Shown: positions 25,865 to 35,900, counted from the first letter of the stretch. The stretch is DNA of 53,283 nucleotides from CAYTRP01 sp964625145 (GCA_964625145.1 CAZVAQ010000006.1:1-53283), one strand, 5' to 3'. Numbers and translations are program-made. The notes: a model not told the origin generated them from the sequence alone.

Positions 25865-27381
25865 CAATGACCTTCTGGGAAACATTCTCCAACATCGCCA
25901 TTGGCGTGTTGGGATTCGTCACCGCGTTTGGACTGGCGGTGCTGATCCATGAGTTCGGCCACTTCATCGCCGCGCGCATCTTTGGCGTGTCGGTGGAGCG
26001 CTTCGTCGTAGGCTTCGACAAGGAAGCCATGCCGTTCATGCCGCGCTGCATCTGGGAGAAGAAGATCGGCGAGACCACCTACGGCCTGTCCATCGTCCCC
26101 CTTGGTGGATACGTGAAGATGGTCGGCCCCGTGCATCCGGACATCGAGCGCTACATCGATGGCGAACCGGAGCCGGCCAGGGACAAGAAGCCCGAGAACC
26201 TGGTGGACCAGGCCTTGGCAGACCAACAGGCGCTGTACAAGAAGCCCTTCTGGCAGAAATTCATCATCTACTCCGCCGGCGTGTTCATGAATCTGGTGCT
26301 GGCGATGATCGTGGCCGTGGTGCTCGCCACGACCGGTGTCAGCCGCAGCGTGCCGGTGGATCCGGTGGTGAGCTGGCAGAAGCCCGGTTCGATTCTGCTC
26401 GAGAGCGGCTTCCAACCGGGAGATCGCATCGTGGCCGTCAATGGCCAGACAATCGAGAAGAACCGCGACGCCTATGAGGTGTTCGAATCCGCGGCAAAGC
26501 CCGCCATCGAGGCCAAGGAGCCAACGGTTGAACTGACGTTCGACCTGCTGCGCGGCGAGGAGGAACTTCAGGCGAGCGTGACGCTCCCCACTCCGTCCGA
26601 GGACTTGAAGGGCGAGGAGCTCGCCAACGCCACCAAGATGTGGGGTACCGTCTATAGCATGTTTGCCATGCCCGCCCATGTGGTTCGCGTGCATCCGAAC
26701 TTTCCGGCCGACAAGGCCGGCATGAAGGACGGCGACACTGTCATCGAGATGGACGGCAAGCCGGTGTTGGATTGGGCGCACTTCGCCGGAACCATTGAGA
26801 TGCGCATCGGGGAGGATATCCCCATCAAGGTTGAGCGCACGGTGCGCGGCGAGAAGCAGGTCGTCGACCTCGTGCTGCGACCGGTCGAATCGACGAATCC
26901 CGGCGAGGAAGGCCTCGGCCGCGTCGGTATCATGGGCGGCACCGTCGAGCGCGAGATCCAGAAGCTGGATCTTGGCACGGCGCTAACGCAGAGTCCGTTG
27001 CTCGTCTGGCAAAACACGACGATGTACGTCCAGCGCCTTGGCCTGCTGGGGAGCCGCCTGTTCCGCGGCGAGGTGCAGAAGGTGCGGCAGGACCTTGGCG
27101 GGCCGGTCGTCATTGCACAGATAGCAGGGCGCCAGGCGCAGGCTGGCCGCGAGCGATTCCTGGAGTATATGATCCTGCTCAACATCGCACTGGCTGTAAT
27201 GAACATCCTGCCGTTCCCCGTGCTCGACGGCGGGCACATCGTGTTCGCGGCCTACGAGGGAATCTTTGGCAAGCCATTGCCACCGCGCGTGTTGGTGCCC
27301 ATGCTTCAGGGTTCGCTGTTGTTCATTCTGGCGTTTTTCCTGCTGGTCACGTTCAACGATGTGCTCAGGATATTCTTCTAG
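25861..27381 (+). CDS. rseP: RIP site-2 metalloprotease RseP
   Basis: Membrane zinc protease that cleaves transmembrane proteins such as anti-sigma factors. The zinc motif HEFGH is at residues 30-34 in the first membrane span, and the third ligand lies in LPFPVLDGGH near residue 455. Two PDZ domains lie between them (about 165-245 and 270-345; GFQPGDRIVAVNG and GMKDGDTVIEMDG are the binding-groove regions). A membrane segment follows FWQKFIIYSAGVFMN. At 506 residues it is somewhat longer than E. coli RseP because of an insertion near 90-120. It overlaps dxr by ATGA. No rseA or sigma-E gene is present in the window. Confidence 0.93.
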   Translation: MTMTFWETFSNIAIGVLGFVTAFGLAVLIHEFGHFIAARIFGVSVERFVVGFDKEAMPFMPRCIWEKKIGETTYGLSIVPLGGYVKMVGPVHPDIERYIDGEPEPARDKKPENLVDQALADQQALYKKPFWQKFIIYSAGVFMNLVLAMIVAVVLATTGVSRSVPVDPVVSWQKPGSILLESGFQPGDRIVAVNGQTIEKNRDAYEVFESAAKPAIEAKEPTVELTFDLLRGEEELQASVTLPTPSEDLKGEELANATKMWGTVYSMFAMPAHVVRVHPNFPADKAGMKDGDTVIEMDGKPVLDWAHFAGTIEMRIGEDIPIKVERTVRGEKQVVDLVLRPVESTNPGEEGLGRVGIMGGTVEREIQKLDLGTALTQSPLLVWQNTTMYVQRLGLLGSRLFRGEVQKVRQDLGGPVVIAQIAGRQAQAGRERFLEYMILLNIALAVMNILPFPVLDGGHIVFAAYEGIFGKPLPPRVLVPMLQGSLLFILAFFLLVTFNDVLRIFF

Positions 27382-27421
27382 TCCGCACCACGGCTGAAAT
27401 AAACCGCAAGGGGAGTACGAT

Positions 27422-28225
27422 GTGGATATACGCGAGTACTTCGAGCTGCCCATTCCCAACCTGAACCGGGACACCGGCGCGCGCTCCTTTCACGAGTATC
27501 CAGTGAACCTGGATGACGAGCGATCGCAGGAACCGCTGGTCGACGTGGAGAAGGTGGGTCTGGCCGGCGAAAGCTACTACGCCCGCACCGACGGACTCAA
27601 CGCACCGTACTACACGGCCCTGGAAAGCGCGCCGACGCGCGTGTGGATCCGGCAGGGAGTTGCAGAGCGCTTGCGCAAGGTCAACGCGATGCTCGAACAG
27701 TTGGATCTCGAGGTCTTCATCTTCGACGGCTACCGGCCCATAGCCTGCCAACAGGCGATCTACGATTGGTTCACCGAGATCGCGAAAACGCGCCTGGAGG
27801 ACCCCACACCCGAGGCGTGCCGCCTGTTCCTGCAGCCCTACATCTCCAACCCATCGGCCTATGACCCGATGAACATGCAGACCTGGCCGTCGCACATCAC
27901 CGGCGGCGCGGTGGACTTGACGCTGAGGAGGCGCAAGACCGGCGAGCACCTCTACATGGGCGGCGTCTTTGACGATCCGTCAGATGTGAGCCACACCTCA
28001 TACTACGAGACGGCGGATCTGGGCGAGTCCTTTGCCAGCCGCGAGGCCCGCCGCAATCGCCGCCTGCTCTTCTGGGTCATGCACGCCGAAGGCTTCGCGA
28101 GCCTGCCGTCCGAGTGGTGGCATTACGACTGGGGAAACCAAATGTGGTCCAAGAACCGCCACCGCGCCATCCCCAGCGAGATGGGCTTGCTGGCGTTCTA
28201 TGGGCCAGCAGAAGCAAGAGAATAG
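27422..28225 (+). CDS. D-alanyl-D-alanine dipeptidase, VanX/DdpX-type (M15D)
   Basis: Zinc peptidase predicted to cleave D-Ala-D-Ala dipeptides or related peptidoglycan fragments. The zinc and catalytic motifs are present: SHITGGAVDLTL (S-x-H-x3-G-x-A-x-D, about 159-170) and SEWWHYDWG (E-x2-H, about 233-241), plus the family arginine in DGYRP. The GTG start at 27422 has AAGGGGAG 7 bases upstream. Length 267 is slightly above VanX (about 200). No signal peptide is seen, so it is probably cytosolic. It lies 40 bases after rseP. The stop TAG shares its last G with the first base of a heptamer array. It may serve peptidoglycan recycling or D-Ala supply. Confidence 0.88.
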   Translation: MDIREYFELPIPNLNRDTGARSFHEYPVNLDDERSQEPLVDVEKVGLAGESYYARTDGLNAPYYTALESAPTRVWIRQGVAERLRKVNAMLEQLDLEVFIFDGYRPIACQQAIYDWFTEIAKTRLEDPTPEACRLFLQPYISNPSAYDPMNMQTWPSHITGGAVDLTLRRRKTGEHLYMGGVFDDPSDVSHTSYYETADLGESFASREARRNRRLLFWVMHAEGFASLPSEWWHYDWGNQMWSKNRHRAIPSEMGLLAFYGPAEARE

Positions 28226-28252
28226 TTCCTCGTTCCACGTTCCTGGTTGAAC
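28225..28252 (+). repeat. Heptamer array, family A, starting inside a stop codon
   Basis: GTTCCTC, GTTCCAC, GTTCCTG and GTTGAAC. The first base is the G of the TAG stop of the dipeptidase gene. Confidence 0.87.
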
Positions 28253-28260
28253 GAACGGAG

Positions 28261-28280
28261 CCAGGGCATCCGTGCCCGGG
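28261..28280. repeat. GGGCATCC-type hairpin
   Basis: CCAGGGCATCCGTGCCCGGG forms a 5-bp core stem (GGGCA/TGCCC) with flanking CC/GG pairs. It has the same core as the hairpins at 14863-14952. It lies between the convergent dipeptidase and folP genes. Confidence 0.5.
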
Positions 28281-28300
28281 CGAGTGTCGTGTCCGATTGC

Positions 28301-29173
28301 TCACGTCGCGCCGCTGATGAGCCCCATCATCCTGAGCGCGTCCCGCGTCGACGCGACATCGTGCGTGCGGATCAATCGCGCTCCGCATTGCGCCGCGTGA
28401 ATGGCCGCAGCCAGCGATCCTGCCAACCGGTCCGCCGGGTCGGGCCGATCGAGCCAATGGCCGATGAAGGACTTGCGCGAGGCACCGACCAGAATCGGCA
28501 AGCCAAGCTCCCGAAATGCATCCAGCCGCCGCATGAGCGCCATGTCCCATTCAGGACCGGGAATGCTGCGGCCGCGAAAGAAACCGATCCCCGGATCGAG
28601 GCAGATGTCCTGTCGATCAATGCCCGCCGCGTCGGCAAGTCGCAAACATTGCCGCAGGCAACCCATTGTTTGCGCAATCGGCTCCTCGTCTTCGGTTGGC
28701 GCGGGGAGCTGCGACGCATTGGCCATGAGTATGGCGCCACACCTTCTTTCTGCGATCAGCGAGGCCAGCTCCGGATCGGCGTGCAGCCCGTGGACATCAT
28801 TGATGGCATAGGCACCAGCATCCAATGCGACGCGGGCGACGGAGGCGCGCGATGTGTCGGCCGTGATGGGGAGGTTTGTCGCCTCGCGCGCGGCGGTGAT
28901 CGCGATGCGGATGCGATCCGATTCCTCCTCCGGGGTGATGCGGGTTTCCTTGTAGGGCGCGGTGGACATGGCGCCGATGTCGATGGCGTGGGCGCCCTCG
29001 TCTTCATGCCGGCGACAAGCATCGCGGATGGCCTCGGCGCCCTGGGTCACAGAACCAGCGTAGAACGACTCCGGACTGACGTTCAGGACCGCCACCAGGC
29101 GCACACCCACCGGCGGATCATGCAGGAGTGCACGCCAGGGTGTTGCTGCAGGGCTGGATTCGGGTGTTGCCAC
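28301..29173 (-). CDS. folP: Dihydropteroate synthase, divergent type
   Basis: TIM-barrel enzyme joining p-aminobenzoate to the pterin pyrophosphate in folate synthesis. Conserved segments are VAVLNVSPESF, INDVHGLH, LDPGIGF, ILVGASRKSFIG and IRTHDV. Two active-site segments differ from the usual form: DIGAMSTAP replaces DIGGxSTRP, and AILMAN replaces the VLMHM histidine segment. Length is 290 from a GTG at 29173, but that GTG has only AGGA 3 bases away, so the start is uncertain; the frame remains open upstream. Divergent from the RidA-fusion gene. It could be a pterin-type variant acting on a different substrate. No other folate genes are adjacent. Confidence 0.85.
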   Translation of the reverse strand: MATPESSPAATPWRALLHDPPVGVRLVAVLNVSPESFYAGSVTQGAEAIRDACRRHEDEGAHAIDIGAMSTAPYKETRITPEEESDRIRIAITAAREATNLPITADTSRASVARVALDAGAYAINDVHGLHADPELASLIAERRCGAILMANASQLPAPTEDEEPIAQTMGCLRQCLRLADAAGIDRQDICLDPGIGFFRGRSIPGPEWDMALMRRLDAFRELGLPILVGASRKSFIGHWLDRPDPADRLAGSLAAAIHAAQCGARLIRTHDVASTRDALRMMGLISGAT

Positions 29174-29298
29174 GTGTCCTGCGCAGGAAAAGGGGTTGTG
29201 ACAATCGTGGTGCCGGGAGTAGGTGACTCTTGGGATATGAAGTATTGCCGCCGCGGGAAGGGCAAGCCCTTCAACTGATCTTGCCAAGGAGGTTCCCT

Positions 29299-30573
29299 GT
29301 GGGAGTCTTCGCACACGTGACCTGTCTGCATATTCCTGACGCGGAGCGGGGCCGGATTCTCGCCTCGGCGCTCCTGCGCGGCTCGCAACCCGCCGTCATC
29401 AGCACTCCATACGGCCGGTGGATGAACGCGTATTTGCCGCTGGGCATTTCGTACAAGGATGTGCCCGACCTGCCCACCGCCACGCATTTGGAGATCAACT
29501 GCTACAACAGCGAGGGGTTGGACCTGCGGCTGTATTCGTCGGATCGGTTGGTGTTCCTGTTCGAGAGCGGATGTGGAGAGGGAGCCGACGAGCAGGAACA
29601 CCTGATGGAAATCGCCGCGAGGTTGTGGAAGGAGCAGCATCAGCAAAGTGCGGAGGACATCGAGACCGGCCGGCCGATTACATTCTGGGGATTGGAGGAG
29701 GAGCAGCAGCAACCGTGGCTCCTCAAGGCGGAAGAGACCGAGGAGTTCAAGGCCTTCCTGAACCAATCACAGGCGGACATGGAGATCCCGGATTTTTCGG
29801 CGTTGGTGCCGTTCCTTCCCCAAGGGCGCGACGTTGCCGAGTTCGAGTGCCTGCTGAAGGCAACAGAACGCCGCACCCACGGCGAGCCGTCGGATCCGGG
29901 CGAGATTGCCGCCCTGCAGAAATGGATGGGGCGGCGGCATTCGGAGTGCGCGGAGGATTACCTGGAGGCGATCGCGAAGTTCATCGGGCTGCGCGGTGTG
30001 TTATGGTCATTGCCCACCATCGAGGATCGGCTGATGGACAAGATCGAAAGCGGCATCATCAAAGTCGATCTTCTGGAGACCACATCCATGTCCAATCCCG
30101 ACCCCCTGGTCGAAGGCGGCCCTGAAGCACGCCTGATCGAGCTGGGAATTCAAATGCCACCGACGCCCAAGCCGGTGGCCGTCTACATCCCCGCCATTCG
30201 CACGGGAAACCTCGTCATGACCAGCGGACAGCTCCCCATGGTGGAGGGCCAATTCATCCGCATGGGCAAGGTGGGCGACGGCGGAATCCCGCCGGAGGAA
30301 GCGCAGAAGGACGCGCGGCAGGCCTGCCTCAACGCATTGGCCGCCGTGAAGAGCGTCATCGGATCGCTGGACAAGATCGTGCGCATCGTGCGCGTGGTGG
30401 TCTATGTGCAATCCATGGACGATTTCCACGGCCAACCCGTCGTGGCCAATGGGGCGTCCCGCCTGCTGGAGGACATCTTCGGCGAGAAGGGCAAACACAT
30501 CCGCTCGGCCGTAGGCGTCAACGCCCTGCCATTGGATGCTCCGGTGGAAGTGGAGTTGACTGTAGAAGTGTAA
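29299..30573 (+). CDS. Unknown N-terminal domain fused to a RidA/YjgF domain
   Basis: The frame is open throughout. A GTG at 29299 has a perfect AAGGAGG 6 bases upstream and starts MGVFAHVTCLH, giving 424 residues. The first ~265 residues are unrecognised: mixed alpha/beta with Glu/Gln-rich helices (EEEQQQPWLLKAEET). The last ~155 residues are a RidA-family domain with LVMTSGQLPM, QACLNALAAVKSV, FHGQPVVANGASRLLEDIFGE and SAVGVNALPLDAPVE. RidA proteins hydrolyse reactive enamine/imine intermediates. An internal ATG at 30090 with GGAG 9 bases upstream could also make the RidA part alone. Divergent from folP; it ends 6 bases before a heptamer array. Confidence 0.8.
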   Translation: MGVFAHVTCLHIPDAERGRILASALLRGSQPAVISTPYGRWMNAYLPLGISYKDVPDLPTATHLEINCYNSEGLDLRLYSSDRLVFLFESGCGEGADEQEHLMEIAARLWKEQHQQSAEDIETGRPITFWGLEEEQQQPWLLKAEETEEFKAFLNQSQADMEIPDFSALVPFLPQGRDVAEFECLLKATERRTHGEPSDPGEIAALQKWMGRRHSECAEDYLEAIAKFIGLRGVLWSLPTIEDRLMDKIESGIIKVDLLETTSMSNPDPLVEGGPEARLIELGIQMPPTPKPVAVYIPAIRTGNLVMTSGQLPMVEGQFIRMGKVGDGGIPPEEAQKDARQACLNALAAVKSVIGSLDKIVRIVRVVVYVQSMDDFHGQPVVANGASRLLEDIFGEKGKHIRSAVGVNALPLDAPVEVELTVEV

Positions 30574-30579
30574 GAAACC

Positions 30580-30614
30580 GTTCCTCGTTCTTCGTTCCTG
30601 GTTCCTCGTTGAGT
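30580..30614 (+). repeat. Heptamer array, family A, after the RidA-fusion gene
   Basis: GTTCCTC, GTTCTTC, GTTCCTG, GTTCCTC and GTTGAGT, beginning 6 bases after the TAA stop and in the gene's sense. Confidence 0.88.
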
Positions 30615-30680
30615 TGCCGGCTCATGGGCTGATAACCAGAATTTGGCAGCCACCACCAAGATCGGAGTGAACTCAGGTCG

Positions 30681-30715
30681 GAAGAACGAGGAACGTGGAA
30701 CGAGAAACGAGGAAC
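30681..30715 (-). repeat. Heptamer array, family A, after rmlA (inverted partner)
   Basis: In the minus sense the units are GTTCCTC, GTTTCTC, GTTCCAC, GTTCCTC and GTTCTTC. They begin directly after the rmlA stop codon. It is an inverted copy of the array at 30580-30614 across a 66-base spacer, so the two can pair as a long hairpin between convergent genes. Confidence 0.9.
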
Positions 30716-31609
30716 TCACTTCTCTTCCCGTATCAGCTTCAAGTACCACGTGTAATCGGAGTTCTGGGGCATGGAGTCGATGAGCTTGTCGAAGGCTGCG
30801 TCGTCGAGGTAGCCCATGCGCCAGGCGATTTCCTCAATGCAGCCGACCTTCATGCCCTGGCGTTCCTCGATGGTGGCGATGAAGTTGCTCGCTTGCAGCA
30901 GGCTCTCGTGGGTGCCCGTGTCGAGCCATGCAACACCGCGGCCGAGGCGATGCACGCGCAAGAGTCCCTCGTTCAGATAGGTGCGGTTGACGTCGGTGAT
31001 TTCCAGCTCGCCGCGCTTTGATGGCTTCAGGTTGCGCGTGATCTCCACCACGCGATGGTCGTAGAAGTACAGGCCAGGCACGGCGTACCGGCTGCGCGGG
31101 TTGGCGGGTTTTTCCTCGATGGAAAGCGCGCGGCCCTCCGCATCGAAATCCACGACACCGTAGCGCTCCGGGTCATGGACCTGGTAGGCATAGATGACGC
31201 CGCCCTCCGTGAACTCGGTGGCAGGGCGGAACTCGCGCAGGCGGCCGTAGAAGAGGTTGTCGCCCAGGATGAGGCTGACGCGATCGCGGCCGATGAAGTC
31301 GGCGCCGATCAGAAAGGCCTGGGCGATGCCCTCCGGCCGGGCCTGCTCCGCATAGGTCAGTTTGATCCCCAGCCGCGAGCCATCGCCCAGCAGGTCGCGG
31401 AAGCGCGGCAGGTCCTGAGGGGTGGAGATTATGAGGATGTCCCGGATCCCCAGAAGCATCTGCCAGCCCAGGGGATAGTAAACCATGGGCTTGTCATACA
31501 CCGGCATGAGCTGTTTGCTGGCCGAGAGGGTGATGGGATACAGCCGGGTCCCCGATCCGCCGGCGAGCAGGATGCCCTTGAGAGGTCTTGGTTGGGGGGA
31601 AGCGGTCAT
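30716..31609 (-). CDS. rmlA: Glucose-1-phosphate thymidylyltransferase
   Basis: Makes dTDP-glucose from dTTP and glucose-1-phosphate, the first step to dTDP-L-rhamnose for surface polysaccharide. Nucleotidyltransferase motif GILLAGGSGTRLYPITL at about 11-27, then the MPVYDKPMVYYPL substrate loop, ILGDNLFYG, VIYAYQVHDPERYGVV, and IEEKPANPRSRYAVPGLYFYD. Length 297 is typical. The ATG at 31609 has a weak ribosome site; the longer upstream frame is spurious. Divergent from rmlB across a 138-base gap. rmlC and rmlD are not in the window. Confidence 0.95.
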   Translation of the reverse strand: MTASPQPRPLKGILLAGGSGTRLYPITLSASKQLMPVYDKPMVYYPLGWQMLLGIRDILIISTPQDLPRFRDLLGDGSRLGIKLTYAEQARPEGIAQAFLIGADFIGRDRVSLILGDNLFYGRLREFRPATEFTEGGVIYAYQVHDPERYGVVDFDAEGRALSIEEKPANPRSRYAVPGLYFYDHRVVEITRNLKPSKRGELEITDVNRTYLNEGLLRVHRLGRGVAWLDTGTHESLLQASNFIATIEERQGMKVGCIEEIAWRMGYLDDAAFDKLIDSMPQNSDYTWYLKLIREEK

Positions 31610-31747
31610 GGAAGCGCCCGAAACCGGTATTATGGGATCTGAAATGATGTTGGGAGGAATGCTGCATTGCGGGCAATAGGGAGCAAGAGGGAAGCTCCGC
31701 CGGCGATCCAACCAACACAGACGACCAAACACGGCACACGGAATCCA

Positions 31748-32809
31748 ATGACGACAACATGGCTGATCACCGGCGGAGCAGGATTCATCGGGTCGAACCT
31801 GGTGCACCGGTTGGCGCGGCGTCATCCGCAGGTGCGCCTGGTGACATTGGACGCGCTGACCTATGCCGGGAATCTGGCCAATCTGGCGGAACTGGAAAAC
31901 AATCCGCATCACGTCTTTGTCCGTGGCGACATCGCGGACCGGGAACTGGTGGGACGGTTGTTCGACGAGTATCGCTTCGAAGGCGTCTTCCACCTGGCGG
32001 CAGAAAGCCATGTCGACCGATCGATCATCGACCCGTCCGCCTTTGTGCGCACCAATGTGGAAGGGACGTTTGTCCTGTTGGAAGCAGCCCGGCGCTACTG
32101 GCTGGAAGGAACCCGCCGCGGCCGGTTCCTGCATGTGTCCACCGACGAAGTCTTCGGCTCGCTTGCTCCGGACGATCCGCCCTTTTGCGAGACGACGCCG
32201 TACGCGCCCAGTTCGCCTTACTCGGCCAGCAAGGCCGGCAGCGATCATCTGGTCCGCGCTTATCACCACACCTACGGCCTCGATACGGTCATCACGAATT
32301 GCTCGAACAATTACGGTCCGTGGCAGTTCCCGGAGAAGCTGATCCCCGTGATGATCACACGCGCCGCCGCGGGGGAATCGCTGCCGGTCTATGGCGACGG
32401 CATGAACGTGCGCGATTGGCTCTTTGTGGAGGACCACTGCGCCGCCATCGAGTTGGCATTCCAGAAGGGGCGCGCAGGAGAGACCTACTGCGTCGGCGGC
32501 AACGCGGAGATGACCAACATCGCGCTGGTGCAGAACATTTGCGACTTGGTGGACGAGGCCCTGGGCCGGCAACCCCAAGGCCCGCGGCGCCGCCTGATCA
32601 CCTTCGTCAAGGACCGGCCCGGCCACGACCGGCGCTACGCCATCGACGCCTCCAAGATCACGCGCGAACTCGGGTGGCGGCCGACGCACACCTTGCAGGA
32701 TGCCTTGGGCGAGACAATCCGCTGGTATCTCGCACACGGCGAGTGGCTGGAGGCATGCCGATCCGGCGCATATCGCGAGTATTGGGAACGGAACTACCAG
32801 TATCGCTGA
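31748..32809 (+). CDS. rmlB: dTDP-glucose 4,6-dehydratase
   Basis: Converts dTDP-glucose to the 4-keto-6-deoxy intermediate with bound NAD. Extended SDR fold with the GGAGFIGSNLV cofactor motif (about 8-18), HLAAESHVDRSI, STDEVFG, and the catalytic YSASK. It then has NCSNNYGPWQFPEKLIP and NVRDWLFVEDHC as in RmlB. Length 353. The ATG at 31748 follows GGA at about -9. Divergent from rmlA; together they provide the first two steps of dTDP-rhamnose synthesis. Confidence 0.96.
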   Translation: MTTTWLITGGAGFIGSNLVHRLARRHPQVRLVTLDALTYAGNLANLAELENNPHHVFVRGDIADRELVGRLFDEYRFEGVFHLAAESHVDRSIIDPSAFVRTNVEGTFVLLEAARRYWLEGTRRGRFLHVSTDEVFGSLAPDDPPFCETTPYAPSSPYSASKAGSDHLVRAYHHTYGLDTVITNCSNNYGPWQFPEKLIPVMITRAAAGESLPVYGDGMNVRDWLFVEDHCAAIELAFQKGRAGETYCVGGNAEMTNIALVQNICDLVDEALGRQPQGPRRRLITFVKDRPGHDRRYAIDASKITRELGWRPTHTLQDALGETIRWYLAHGEWLEACRSGAYREYWERNYQYR

Positions 32810-32963
32810 GCGACGGCGGAACTCCCCGGCAATCAGGCATGTCAAAAACGCGGGAGCCGGTTGACGGGGTGGGCCGGTGGATCGAAACAGCAATGAACGC
32901 CCGTAGCAGCCGACAGGACGCTGGCCGTCTCGACACTCTTTCCGTTCAAATACTTCACTCTCC

Positions 32964-35900
32964 ATGGCCCGACGCCGCAAGACACGCCCAAAGCCCAGGA
33001 AGACGAAGCGGCTGATGCTGCGGCGCCTCTATCGCCGAGGGCGCGTGTATGTCCCCGTGGTGGCGCTGGTCGTGCTCACCATGGCGTTTTGCCTGCCGAT
33101 CTCGCCGCCGGGCCTGCCGGGCTATGTCAGCCGAACCATCGCGAAGCGCCTCGGCGTGCCGGTATCCATCGAGCGCATCCGCCTGCGGCTCATCACCGGC
33201 GAAGTCACGCTGACCGGCATTCGCATCACCGACAATCCATCGGCGACGCCCTTTGAAGTCGGTGAGGTCTACCTGACCGGCGACGTGGGCGAGCTGATCG
33301 CGGGCAATGGCCGGTGGCCCGCAGCCGTGGTGGTCGACAACGCCAGCGAGATGGAGATCGCCCACCGCGATGGCGACATCAGGCTGCAGGGCGCCCTCGA
33401 TACGCTTGTCAGGACACTGCGGAACGCCAAGCCGGAGAAATCCGAAGACGAGGAGGAGAAGGACCCCAGCGACCCGAGCGAACGCCCGACGCCATCCCTG
33501 ACCATCCGCAACACGCATGCAGTGCTGCGGTCCGATGACCGCCGGTTGGACGGCACGCGCGTGGCCCTGCAACAGATTCATGTCCCTCAACGCATCGGCT
33601 CGGGGGAACCGCTGCGGGCGAACTTCAGCGGCGTGGCCACGGCAGGATTGTCGGAGCCGTTTTCCGGCACGGCCGTCTACTCGCCACGGGATAAACGCGG
33701 CTCCCTGCAATTGTCGCTGGAAGGTATCAAGCGCGACGTGACCATCGGCGGCTTTGGCAATGTCCGCATGGCCGCGCGGGATCTGCAGATGGAAGTCAGC
33801 GCTCACGAGATCGAGCCGGGCGCCTGGCAGATTGTCCTCGATCAGGACTTTGGCCGGTTTGAAATCGCGGAGATGCGCACCGGCGGCGAGCGGTGGATCG
33901 AGGAGGACCTGTCCGTGCGCGCGCGCGGAATCTGGGATCGCGGCGGACAGAGCGTGCGAAGCGCATCGCTCTCCGTGGGTGGCAGCGAGATCGACCTGTC
34001 ACTCGATGGAATGGTGCATCTTGATAAGGACCGCGACGGCGAGGCGCGTCTGCGCATTCGGCGCTTTCCCGCGCCTCTCATCGCACTGGGGCAGCGATTG
34101 GCCCGGGACGAAGGCTTCACCGTCTGGCGCGAGGACAACGCGCGCTTGAACGTTGACGTCTCCATCACCGGTCCCTTCGCCCGGATTGGCCAGACAGATG
34201 TGGATGGCAGCGTGCAAGTCGCGGGCTGGGCATTCCAACGAACCGGATGGCCGGAGAGGATTGTCCTGCACGATGCGCGGGGGGACATCACCAACTCCAT
34301 GTTGGAAGTTTCCAACCTGCGATTCAGCTCGGGGACACTGGATGCCTCCGGGAACTTGAAGCTGCCGGTGCTGGTACCTGAAGGAGAGACGCGCCCCGGC
34401 GAACTGGAGTTGTCCCTGCGCGGCACGCCCGAGACGGCGTTCGACTTCCTGCGCGCCCATGGCATCACCAAGACTGTCGTGACCGCCGCGACGGTTCCAC
34501 TCGCCATCAATGTGCGATCCGATTTCCGCATGGGCCGCCAGGCCGACCTGCTCGAGCCCATGCTGGAGACCGAGTCACTGCGCGTGCGCGGCGACGTCAC
34601 CTGGGGCGAAGGGGCCGTGCTGGTGGAGGCCATGGCCGGCACGATCGATGTTCAGCCGGGCGGGCTCGTCTTTGACGATTCCAGCGCCACGATCGATTCC
34701 CTCGCGGTGTCGCGCGAGGATGTCGCCGTCCGCGTTTCCGGGCGGATGGATCTACCCGAGCCCCACGTCTTCAAATCGCCCGCGTACAACATGGACATCG
34801 GCATCGATGGCTCCATCAGCCAGATCGTCTCGATGATTGGCGAGCATGCAAGCCTGCCGCCGGAGCTGGAAACCGTCGACGGATCGATCACGCTGTCCGG
34901 CAACGTGCATGGTGTCGTGGAACAGGGCTTGTGGCCTACCTATGACGTGAAGGCGAACATCGCCAACGGCCGGGGAACAGTCACATTCCAGGTCAATCCC
35001 GCGCACTTCTCCAACGTCCGTGCGGAGCTGCATGCAACCAACGAACGCGTCGCCATCAACCGTCTGGAAACAGACCTGGAGCAGGACACCCATGGCGTGA
35101 TCACCGGCGAGGTCACCCGCGAGNNNNNNNNNNCGCCGCCACATTCCGCCTCGAGTCATCGCTGGAGACCGTGACGTATGTGCTGCCGCGCGAATTGGAT
35201 GATATGGTCATGGCGGGGAAGGCACGCGCAGACGGTACGATTCGTCTGGAGGTCAACCGCCCCCTGCCGGAGGCACCGGACGTGGCGACGGCCTGGATCG
35301 CCGCGCTCACCAATCCGGCAGAATACAAGGTGCACGTGACGGAGGACGCGGCGCTTCGCCTGCGCATCGCCGCGGACTTGACGACGCTCGAACCGGTGAC
35401 CTTGTTCCACCGCGAGTTCCCGCAACGGGTCGACAACATCCGCGGCATCATCCGTGCCGACGAGTTGGGCTTCATCATCGAGAGCATCCCCTCGCGATGG
35501 GGCGATGCGGAGGACGTCATCATCAGCGGCCGCGTGACGCTCGGCCATGTTGGGCCGGTGAACATCTCGTTCGAGGCCATCGCGCCGGATCTCGACCTGA
35601 ACGATTGGTTGGACGGGTGGGGGAGCCGCGAGTGGGCGGAACCGCCGCCATTGCCCCCGTCCACGCGGCGGCGCCCTCCACAAACCGGCGGCCCGCCGCC
35701 GCCACGGCTGGCGACTGCAATCCACGGGCGCCTGCGCCTGGGGAAGACGGAGTTTCTGTCCGTGCGCGCCGAGGATGTCGTGGGTGAACTTACCTACGAA
35801 GCGTGGCAGCGCGCCGAGAACAAGCTGCAGGTCAATGTCGAGGAGGCCACCACCTACGGCGGTTCGCTCAAGTCCACGGCGACGGTGCTGTTCCCGCAAG

